From Paragordius varius (taxonomy: Eukaryota; Nematomorpha), in NCBI GenBank assembly GCA_964247055.1, contig OZ176053.1, positions 14,012,001 to 14,076,000 of the forward strand: DNA of 64,000 nucleotides, read 5' to 3'. How positions within the stretch are numbered: the stretch's first letter is position 1; every line of letters begins with the position of its first letter. The translations under genes and the position numbers were made by a program. Under the pieces are notes generated by a model that saw nothing but the letters and a program-made list of their open reading frames with translations, ran no database searches and was not told the origin of the DNA. Of the stretch, positions 52,701-63,812 are shown piece after piece.

Positions 52701-54634
52701 AATATTTGGGGTGATGATGGAACTACCATAGGGCTACCCAAAAAAAATTATGGCGACATCACCTGATCAAATTTGGATTTTAGGTAGCCATTTTTATTTT
52801 TAAAATCGTATAAAATAAATTTTTTAAATATTTAAAAAATTCAAAAAAATTACATTTATACTCCGATCTCGAAAATATTTGGGGTGATGATGGAACTACA
52901 ATAGGGCTACCCAAAAAAAATAATAATGACATCACCTGATCAAATTTGGATTTTAGGTAGCCATTTTTATTTTTAAAATCGTATAAAATAAATTTTTTAA
53001 ATATTTAAAAATTTCATAAAAATTACATTTATACTCCGATCTCGAAAATATTTGCGGTGATGATGGAACTACCATAGGCTACCCAAAAAAATTATGGTGA
53101 CATCACCTGATCGAATTTGGATTTTAGGTAGCCATTTTTGTTTTTAAAATCGTATAAAATAAACTTTTTAAATATTTAAAAAATTCATAAAAATTATATT
53201 TATACTCCGATCTCGAAAATATTTGGGGTGATGATGGAACTACCATAGAGCTACCCAAAAAAAATTATGGTGACATAACCTGATCAAATTTGGATTTTAG
53301 GTAGCCATTTTTATTTTTAAAATCGTATAAAATAAATTTTTTAAATATTTAAAAACTTCATAAAAATTACATTTATAGTCCGATCCCCAAAATATTTGGG
53401 GTGATGATGGAACTACCATAGGGCTACCCAAAAAAAATTATGGCGACGTCACCTGATCAAATCTGGATTTTAGGTAGCCATTTTTATTTTTAAAATCGTA
53501 TAAAATAAATTTTTTAAATATTTAAAAAATTCATAAAAATTATATTTATACTCCGATCTCGAAAATATTTGGGGTGATGATGGAACTACCATAGGGCTAC
53601 CCAAAAAAATTATAATGACATCACCTGATCAAATTTGGATTTTAGGTAGCCATTTTTATTTTTAAAATCGTATAAAATAAATTTTTTAAATATTTAAAAA
53701 ATTCAAAAAAATTACATTTATACTCCGATCTCGAAAATATTTGGGGTGATGATGGAACTACCATAGGGCTACCCAAAAAAAATAATAATGACATCACCTG
53801 ATCAAATTTGGATTTTAGGTAGCCATTTTTATTTTTAAAATCGTATAAAATAAATTTTTTAAATATTTAAAAACTTCATAAAAATTACATTTATAGTCCG
53901 ATCCCCAAAATATTTGGGGTGATGATGGAACTACCATAGGGCTACCCAAAAAAAATTATGGCGACATCACCTGATCAAATTTGGATTTTAGGTAGCCATT
54001 TTTATTTTTAAAATCGTATAAAATAAATTTTTTAAATATTTAAAAAATTCATAAAAATTACATTTATACTCCGATCTCGACAATATTTGGGGTGATGATG
54101 GAATTACCATAGGGCTACCCAAAAAAAATTATGGTGACATCACCTGATCAGATTTGGATTTTAGGTAGCCATTTTTATTTTTAATATCGTATAAAATAAA
54201 TTTTTTAAATATTTAAAAAATTCATAAAAATTACATTTATACTCCGATCTCGAAAATATTTGGGGTGATGATGGAACTACCATAGGCTACCCAAAAAAAT
54301 TATGGTGACATCACCTGATCAAATTTGGATTTTAGGTAGCCATTTTTATTTTTAAAATCGTATAAAATAAATTTTTTAAATATTTAAAAAATTCAAAAAA
54401 ATTACATTTATACTCCGATCTCGAAAATATTTGGGGTGATGATGGAACTACCATAGGGCTACCCAAAAAAAATAATAATGACATCACCTGATCAAATTTG
54501 GATTTTAGGTAGCCATTTTTATTTTTAAAATCGTATAAAATAAATTTTTTAAATATTTAAAAACTTCATAAAAATTACATTTATAGTCCGATCCCCAAAA
54601 TATTTGGGGTGATGATGGAACTACCATAGGGCTA
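49761..54634. repeat. Array segment rich in TTTTTGTTTTT and CCCCAAAA units
   Basis: TTTTTGTTTTT units (with GATCGAATTTGG) lie at 50033, 52104 and 53140. The last two begin a 1,036-bp (6-monomer) pair that also repeats GACGTCACC at 52411 and 53447. About 51463-53600 matches 54743-56880 at 3,280 bp (19 monomers). Two 690-bp (4-monomer) repeats are present: about 50.86-51.1 against 51.55-51.8 kb, and 53.69-54.1 against 54.38-54.7 kb. TACCCCTAAAAAAATT (near 49973) and TTTTCGGTAGCC (near 50362) are private. Confidence 0.83.
52104..53139. repeat. 1,036-bp six-monomer unit (type example)
   Basis: In order: the TTTTTGTTTTT unit; a following part with AAACTTTTT, TTATATTTATAC and CATAGAGCTACC; a CATAACC unit with CTTCATAAA and CCCCAAAATATTTGGGG; the GACGTCACC/AAATCTGG unit; a TTTGTATTTT unit; an ATTCAAAAAA unit with ACTACAATAGG; and an AATAATAATG unit with ATTTGCGGTG. 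The next TTTTTGTTTTT unit then starts. The same unit begins at 55384 and 58142. In each case the second member of the pair leaves the pattern after GACGTCACC. Confidence 0.85.
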
Positions 54635-57392
54635 CCCAAAAAAAATTATGGCGACATCACCTGATCAAATTTGGATTTTAGGTAGCCATTTTTATTTTTA
54701 AAATCGTATAAAATAAATTTTTTAAATATTTAAAAAATTCATAAAAATTACATTTATACTCCGATCTCGAAAATATTTGGGGTGATGATGGAACTACCAT
54801 AGGGCTACCCAAAAAAAATTATGGTGACATAACCTGATCAAATTTGGATTTTAGGTAGCCATTTTTATTTTTAAAATCGTATAAAATAAATTTTTTAAAT
54901 ATTTAAAAACTTCATAAAAATTACATTTATAGTCCGATCCCCAAAATATTTGGGGTGATGATGGAACTACCATAGGGCTACCCAAAAAAAATTATGGCGA
55001 CATCACCTGATCAAATTTGGATTTTAGGTAGCCATTTTTATTTTTAAAATCGTATAAAATAAATTTTTTAAATATTTAAAAAATTCAAAAAAATTACATT
55101 TATACTCCGATCTCGAAAATATTTGGGGTGATGATGGAACTACCATAGGGCTACCCAAAAAAAATAATAATGACATCACCTGATCAAATTTGGATTTTAG
55201 GTAGCCATTTTTATTTTTAAAATCGTATAAAATAAATTTTTTAAATATTTAAAAATTTCATAAAAATTACATTTATACTCCGATCTCGAAAATATTTGCG
55301 GTGATGATGGAACTACCATAGGCTACCCAAAAAAATTATGGTGACATCACCTGATCGAATTTGGATTTTAGGTAGCCATTTTTGTTTTTAAAATCGTATA
55401 AAATAAACTTTTTAAATATTTAAAAAATTCATAAAAATTATATTTATACTCCGATCTCGAAAATATTTGGGGTGATGATGGAACTACCATAGAGCTACCC
55501 AAAAAAAATTATGGTGACATAACCTGATCAAATTTGGATTTTAGGTAGCCATTTTTATTTTTAAAATCGTATAAAATAAATTTTTTAAATATTTAAAAAC
55601 TTCATAAAAATTACATTTATAGTCCGATCCCCAAAATATTTGGGGTGATGATGGAACTACCATAGGGCTACCCAAAAAAAATTATGGCGACGTCACCTGA
55701 TCAAATCTGGATTTTAGGTAGCCATTTTTATTTTTAAAATCGTATAAAATAAATTTTTTAAATATTTAAAAAATTCATAAAAATTATATTTATACTCCGA
55801 TCTCGAAAATATTTGGGGTGATGATGGAACTACCATAGGGCTACCCAAAAAAAATTATGGTGACATAACCTGATCAAATTTGTATTTTAGGTAGCCATTT
55901 TTATTTTTAAAATCGTATAAAATAAATTTATTAAATATTTAAAAACTTCATAAAAATTACATTTATAGTCCGATCCCCAAAATATTTGGGGTGATGATGG
56001 AACTACCATAGGGCTACCCAAAAAAAATTATGGCGACATCACCTGATCAAATTTGGATTTTAGGTAGCCATTTTTATTTTTAAAATCGTATAAAATAAAT
56101 TTTTTAAATATTTAAAAAATTCAAAAAAATTACATTTATACTCCGATCTCGAAAATATTTGGGGTGATGATGGAACTACAATAGGGCTACCCAAAAAAAA
56201 TAATAATGACATCACCTGATCAAATTTGGATTTTAGGTAGCCATTTTTATTTTTAAAATCGTATAAAATAAATTTTTTAAATATTTAAAAATTTCATAAA
56301 AATTACATTTATACTCCGATCTCGAAAATATTTGCGGTGATGATGGAACTACCATAGGCTACCCAAAAAAATTATGGTGACATCACCTGATCGAATTTGG
56401 ATTTTAGGTAGCCATTTTTGTTTTTAAAATCGTATAAAATAAACTTTTTAAATATTTAAAAAATTCATAAAAATTATATTTATACTCCGATCTCGAAAAT
56501 ATTTGGGGTGATGATGGAACTACCATAGAGCTACCCAAAAAAAATTATGGTGACATAACCTGATCAAATTTGGATTTTAGGTAGCCATTTTTATTTTTAA
56601 AATCGTATAAAATAAATTTTTTAAATATTTAAAAACTTCATAAAAATTACATTTATAGTCCGATCCCCAAAATATTTGGGGTGATGATGGAACTACCATA
56701 GGGCTACCCAAAAAAAATTATGGCGACGTCACCTGATCAAATCTGGATTTTAGGTAGCCATTTTTATTTTTAAAATCGTATAAAATAAATTTTTTAAATA
56801 TTTAAAAAATTCATAAAAATTATATTTATACTCCGATCTCGAAAATATTTGGGGTGATGATGGAACTACCATAGGGCTACCCAAAAAAATTATAGTGACA
56901 TCACCTGATCAAATTTGCATTTTAGGTAGCCATTTTTATTTTTAAAATCGTATAAAATAAATTTTTTAAATATTTAAAAAATTCATAAAAATTACATTTA
57001 TACTCCGATCTCGAAAATATTTGGGGTGATGATGGAACTACCATAGGGCTACCCAAAAAAATTATAATGACATCACCTGATCAAATTTGGATTTTAGGTA
57101 GCCATTTTTATTTTTAAAATCGTATAAAATAAATTTTTTAAATATTTAAAAAATTCATAAAAATTACATTTATACTCCGATCTCGAAAATATTTGGGGTG
57201 ATGATGGAACTACCATAGGCTACCCAAAAAAATTATGGTGACATCACCTGATCAAATTTGGATTTTAGGTAGCCATTTTTATTTTTAAAATCGTATAAAA
57301 TAAATTTTTTAAATATTTAAAAAATTCATAAAAATTACATTTATACTCCGATCTCGAAAATATTTGGGGTGATGATGGAACTACCATAGGCT
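54635..57392. repeat. 2,758-bp (16-monomer) higher-order unit, copy 1
   Basis: Tandem with 57393-60150. Markers 2,758 bp apart: CATAACC (54831, 57589), TTTTTGTTTTT (55384, 58142 and 56420, 59178), GACGTCACC (55691, 58449 and 56727, 59485), TTTGTATTTT (55881, 58639), TTTGCATTTT (56917, 59675), CATAGGCTACC (57214, 59972). Inside, the TTTTTGTTTTT to GACGTCACC stretch is repeated at 1,036 bp, so the 6-monomer pair predates the 16-monomer duplication. A private base gives AATTTATTAAAT near 55929. Confidence 0.9.
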
Positions 57393-60150
57393 ACCCAAAA
57401 AAATTATGGCGACATCACCTGATCAAATTTGGATTTTAGGTAGCCATTTTTATTTTTAAAATCGTATAAAATAAATTTTTTAAATATTTAAAAAATTCAT
57501 AAAAATTACATTTATACTCCGATCTCGAAAATATTTGGGGTGATGATGGAACTACCATAGGGCTACCCAAAAAAAATTATGGTGACATAACCTGATCAAA
57601 TTTGGATTTTAGGTAGCCATTTTTATTTTTAAAATCGTATAAAATAAATTTTTTAAATATTTAAAAACTTCATAAAAATTACATTTATAGTCCGATCCCC
57701 AAAATATTTGGGGTGATGATGGAACTACCATAGGGCTACCCAAAAAAAATTATGGCGACATCACCTGATCAAATTTGGATTTTAGGTAGCCATTTTTATT
57801 TTTAAAATCGTATAAAATAAATTTTTTAAATATTTAAAAAATTCAAAAAAATTACATTTATACTCCGATCTCGAAAATATTTGGGGTGATGATGGAACTA
57901 CCATAGGGCTACCCAAAAAAAATAATAATGACATCACCTGATCAAATTTGGATTTTAGGTAGCCATTTTTATTTTTAAAATCGTATAAAATAAATTTTTT
58001 AAATATTTAAAAATTTCATAAAAATTACATTTATACTCCGATCTCGAAAATATTTGCGGTGATGATGGAACTACCATAGGCTACCCAAAAAAATTATGGT
58101 GACATCACCTGATCGAATTTGGATTTTAGGTAGCCATTTTTGTTTTTAAAATCGTATAAAATAAACTTTTTAAATATTTAAAAAATTCATAAAAATTATA
58201 TTTATACTCCGATCTCGAAAATATTTGGGGTGATGATGGAACTACCATAGAGCTACCCAAAAAAAATTATGGTGACATAACCTGATCAAATTTGGATTTT
58301 AGGTAGCCATTTTTATTTTTAAAATCGTATAAAATAAATTTTTTAAATATTTAAAAACTTCATAAAAATTACATTTATAGTCCGATCCCCAAAATATTTG
58401 GGGTGATGATGGAACTACCATAGGGCTACCCAAAAAAAATTATGGCGACGTCACCTGATCAAATCTGGATTTTAGGTAGCCATTTTTATTTTTAAAATCG
58501 TATAAGATAAATTTTTTAAATATTTAAAAAATTCATAAAAATTATATTTATACTCCGATCTCGAAAATATTTGGGGTGATGATGGAACTACCATAGGGCT
58601 ACCCAAAAAAAATTATGGTGACATAACCTGATCAAATTTGTATTTTAGGTAGCCATTTTTATTTTTAAAATCGTATAAAATAAATTTTTTAAATATTTAA
58701 AAACTTCATAAAAATTACATTTATAGTCCGATCCCCAAAATATTTGGGGTGATGATGGAACTACCATAGGGCTACCCAAAAAAAATTATGGCGACATCAC
58801 CTGATCAAATTTGGATTTTAGGTAGCCATTTTTATTTTTAAAATCGTATAAAATAAATTTTTTAAATATTTAAAAAATTCAAAAAAATTACATTTATACT
58901 CCGATCTCGAAAATATTTGGGGTGATGATGGAACTACAATAGGGCTACCCAAAAAAAATAATAATGACATCACCTGATCAAATTTGGATTTTAGGTAGCC
59001 ATTTTTATTTTTAAAATCGTATAAAATAAATTTTTTAAATATTTAAAAATTTCATAAAAATTACATTTATACTCCGATCTCGAAAATATTTGCGGTGATG
59101 ATGGAACTACCATAGGCTACCCAAAAAAATTATGGTGACATCACCTGATCGAATTTGGATTTTAGGTAGCCATTTTTGTTTTTAAAATCGTATAAAATAA
59201 ACTTTTTAAATATTTAAAAAATTCATAAAAATTATATTTATACTCCGATCTCGAAAATATTTGGGGTGATGATGGAACTACCATAGAGCTACCCAAAAAA
59301 AATTATGGTGACATAACCTGATCAAATTTGGATTTTAGGTAGCCATTTTTATTTTTAAAATCGTATAAAATAAATTTTTTAAATATTTAAAAACTTCATA
59401 AAAATTACATTTATAGTCCGATCCCCAAAATATTTGGGGTGATGATGGAACTACCATAGGGCTACCCAAAAAAAATTATGGCGACGTCACCTGATCAAAT
59501 CTGGATTTTAGGTAGCCATTTTTATTTTTAAAATCGTATAAAATAAATTTTTTAAATATTTAAAAAATTCATAAAAATTATATTTATACTCCGATCTCGA
59601 AAATATTTGGGGTGATGATGGAACTACCATAGGGCTACCCAAAAAAATTATAGTGACATCACCTGATCAAATTTGCATTTTAGGTAGCCATTTTTATTTT
59701 TAAAATCGTATAAAATAAATTTTTTAAATATTTAAAAAATTCATAAAAATTACATTTATACTCCGATCTCGAAAATATTTGGGGTGATGATGGAACTACC
59801 ATAGGGCTACCCAAAAAAATTATAATGACATCACCTGATCAAATTTGGATTTTAGGTAGCCATTTTTATTTTTAAAATCGTATAAAATAAATTTTTTAAA
59901 TATTTAAAAAATTCATAAAAATTACATTTATACTCCGATCTCGAAAATATTTGGGGTGATGATGGAACTACCATAGGCTACCCAAAAAAATTATGGTGAC
60001 ATCACCTGATCAAATTTGGATTTTAGGTAGCCATTTTTATTTTTAAAATCGTATAAAATAAATTTTTTAAATATTTAAAAAATTCATAAAAATTACATTT
60101 ATACTCCGATCTCGAAAATATTTGGGGTGATGATGGAACTACCATAGGGC
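57393..60150. repeat. 2,758-bp higher-order unit, copy 2
   Basis: Second tandem copy of 54635-57392; the junction is near 57390, where CATAGGCTACC precedes GGCGACATC. A private change is GTATAAGATAAA near 58506. Homology ends about 60147, where GGGCTACCC with CATAACC replaces the second CATAGGCTACC unit. Confidence 0.9.
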
Positions 60151-61706
60151 TACCCAAAAAAAATTATGGTGACATAACCTGATCAAATTTGGATTTTAGG
60201 TAGCCATTTTTATTTTTAAAATCGTATAAAATAAATTTTTTAAATATTTAAAAACTTCATAAAAATTACATTTATAGTCCGATCCCCAAAATATTTGGGG
60301 TGATGATGGAACTACCATAGGGCTACCCAAAAAAAATTATGGCGACATCACCTGATCAAATTTGGATTTTAGGTAGCCATTTTTATTTTTAAAATCGTAT
60401 AAAATAAATTTTTTAAATATTTAAAAAATTCAAAAAAATTACATTTATACTCCGATCTCGACAATATTTGGGGTGATGATGGAATTACCATAGGGCTACC
60501 CAAAAAAAATTATGGTGACATCACCTGATCAGATTTGGATTTTAGGTAGCCATTTTTATTTTTAATATCGTATAAAATAAATTTTTTAAATATTTAAAAA
60601 ATTCATAAAAATTACATTTATACTCCGATCTCGACAATATTTGGGGTGATGATGGAACTAGCATAGGGCTACCCAAAAAAAATTATGGTGACATAACCTG
60701 ATCAAATTTGGATTTTAGGTAGCCATTTTTATTTTTAAAATCGTATAAAATAAATTTTTTAAATATTTAAAAAATTCATAAAAATTACATTTATACTCCG
60801 ATCTCGACAATATTTGGGGTGATGATGGAACTAGCATAGGGCTACCCAAAAAAATTATGGTGACATAACCTGATCAAATTTGGATTTTAGGTAGCCATTT
60901 TTATTTTTAAAATCGTATAAAATAAATTTTTTAAATATTTAAAAAATTCATAAAAATTACATTTATACTCCGATCTCGAAAATATTTGGGGTGATGATGG
61001 AATTACCATAGGGCTACCCAAAAAAAATTATGGTGACATAACCTGATCGAATTTGGATTTTAGGTAGCCATTTTTATTTTTAAAATCGTATAAAATAAAT
61101 TTTTTAAATATTTAAAAAATTCATAAAAATTACATTTATACTCCGATCTCGACAATATTTGGGGTGATGATGGAACTAGCATAGGGCTACCCAAAAAAAA
61201 TTATGGTGACATCACCTGATCAAATTTGGATTTTAGGTAGCCATTTTTATTTTTAAAATCGTATAAAATAAATTTTTTAAATATTTAAAAAATTCATAAA
61301 AATTACATTTATACTCCGATCTCGAAAATACTTGGGGTGATGATGGAACTACCATAGGGCTACCCAAAAAAAATTATGGTGACATCACCTGATCAAATTT
61401 GGATTTTAGGTAGCCATTTTTATTTTTAAAATCGTATAAAATAAATTTTTTAAATATTTAAAAAATTCATAAAAATTACATTTATACTCCGATCTCGAAA
61501 ATATTTGGGGTGATGATGGAACTACCATAGGGCTACCCAAAAAAATTATGGTGACATCACCTGATCAAATTTGGATTTTAGGTAGCCATTTTTATTTTTA
61601 AAATCGTATAAAATAAATTTTTTAAATATTTAAAAAATTCATAAAAATTACATTTATACTCCGATCTCGAAAATATTTGGGGTGATGATGGAACTACCAT
61701 AGGGCT
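59980..61706. repeat. 1,727-bp (10-monomer) higher-order unit, copy 1
   Basis: Tandem with 61707-63398. Markers 1,727-1,728 bp apart: CTTCATAAA (60255, 61982), GATCAGATTTGG (60531, 62258) and AACTAGCATAGG (60661, 62388; 60834, 62561; 61179, 62907). The GAACTAGCATAGG family is found only in these two copies. The first copy has GATCGAATTTGG near 61046 and ATACTTGGGG near 61328; the second does not. Confidence 0.9.
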
Positions 61707-63398
61707 ACCCAAAAAAATTATGGTGACATCACCTGATCAAATTTGGATTTTAGGTAGCCATTTTTATTTTTAAAATCGTATAAAATAAATTTTTTAAATA
61801 TTTAAAAAATTCATAAAAATTACATTTATACTCCGATCTCGAAAATATTTGGGGTGATGATGGAACTACCATAGGGCTACCCAAAAAAAAATATGGTGAC
61901 ATAACCTGATCAAATTTGGATTTTAGGTAGCCATTTTTATTTTTAAAATCGTATAAAATAAATTTTTTAAATATTTAAAAACTTCATAAAAATTACATTT
62001 ATAGTCCGATCCCCAAAATATTTGGGGTGATGATGGAACTACCATAGGGCTACCCAAAAAAAATTATGGCGACATCACCTGATCAAATTTGGATTTTAGG
62101 TAGCCATTTTTATTTTTAAAATCGTATAAAATAAATTTTTTAAATATTTAAAAAATTCAAAAAAATTACATTTATACTCCGATCTCGACAATATTTGGGG
62201 TGATGATGGAATTACCATAGGGCTACCCAAAAAAAATTATGGTGACATCACCTGATCAGATTTGGATTTTAGGTAGCCATTTTTATTTTTAATATCGTAT
62301 AAAATAAATTTTTTAAATATTTAAAAAATTCATAAAAATTACATTTATACTCCGATCTCGACAATATTTGGGGTGATGATGGAACTAGCATAGGGCTACC
62401 CAAAAAAAATTATGGTGACATAACCTGATCAAATTTGGATTTTAGGTAGCCATTTTTATTTTTAAAATCGTATAAAATAAATTTTTTAAATATTTAAAAA
62501 ATTCATAAAAATTACATTTATACTCCGATCTCGACAATATTTGGGGTGATGATGGAACTAGCATAGGGCTACCCAAAAAAAATTATGGTGACATAACCTG
62601 ATCAAATTTGGATTTTAGGTAGCCATTTTTATTTTTAAAATCGTATAAAATAAATTTTTTAAATATTTAAAAAATTCATAAAAATTACATTTATACTCCG
62701 ATCTCGAAAATATTTGGGGTGATGATGGAATTACCATAGGGCTACCCAAAAAAAATTATGGTGACATAACCTGATCAAATTTGGATTTTAGGTAGCCATT
62801 TTTATTTTTAAAATCGTATAAAATAAATTTTTTAAATATTTAAAAAATTCATAAAAATTACATTTATACTCCGATCTCGACAATATTTGGGGTGATGATG
62901 GAACTAGCATAGGGCTACCCAAAAAAAATTATGGTGACATCACCTGATCAAATTTGGATTTTAGGTAGCCATTTTTATTTTTAAAATCGTATAAAATAAA
63001 TTTTTTAAATATTTAAAAAATTCATAAAAATTACATTTATACTCCGATCTCGAAAATATTTGGGGTGATGATGGAACTACCATAGGGCTACCCAAAAAAA
63101 ATTATGGTGACATCACCTGATCAAATTTGGATTTTAGGTAGCCATTTTTATTTTTAAAATCGTATAAAATAAATTTTTTAAATATTTAAAAAATTCATAA
63201 AAATTACATTTATACTCCGATCTCGAAAATATTTGGGGTGATGATGGAACTACCATAGGGCTACCCAAAAAAATTATGGTGACATCACCTGATCAAATTT
63301 GGATTTTAGGTAGCCATTTTTATTTTTAAAATCGTATAAAATAAATTTTTTAAATATTTAAAAAATTCATAAAAATTACATTTATACTCCGATCTCGA
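61707..63398. repeat. 1,727-bp higher-order unit, copy 2
   Basis: Second tandem copy. It carries AAAAAAAAATATGG near 61882 where the first has AAAAAAAATTATGG. It ends about 63398, where GACAATAT and ACTACTAGAG (63421) replace the plain unit expected from copy 1. Confidence 0.88.
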
Positions 63399-63812
63399 CA
63401 ATATTTGGGGTGATGATGGAACTACTAGAGGGCTACCCAAAAAAAATTATGGTCACATCACCTGATCAAATTTGGATTTTAAGTAGCCATTTTTATTTTT
63501 AATATCGTATAAAATAAATTTTTTAAATATTTAAAAAATTCATAAAAATTACATTTATACTCCGATCTCGACAATATTTGGGGTGATGATGGAATTACCT
63601 TAGGACTACCCAAAAAAAATTATGGTGACATCACCTGATCAAATTTGGATTTTAGGTAGCCATTTTTATTTTTAAAATCGTATAAAATAAATTTTTTAAA
63701 TATTAAAAAAATTCATAAAAATTACATTTATACTCCGATCTCGAAAATATCTTAGGTGATGATGGAACTACCATAGGGCTACCCAAAAAAAATTATGGCG
63801 ACATCACCTGAT
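63330..63812. repeat. Left-half variants returning at the right end
   Basis: ACTACTAGAG (63421), CCTTAGGACT (63600) and ATATCTTAGG (63751) follow in the order seen at 27574, 27753 and 27904, all at offset 35,847 bp. These variants are absent from the sequence between about 28 and 63 kb, except ACTACTAGAG units in block Q copy 3 (to about 31.2 kb). The match ends at 63813, where GATCAGATTTGG replaces GATGAAATTTGG. Confidence 0.85.
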
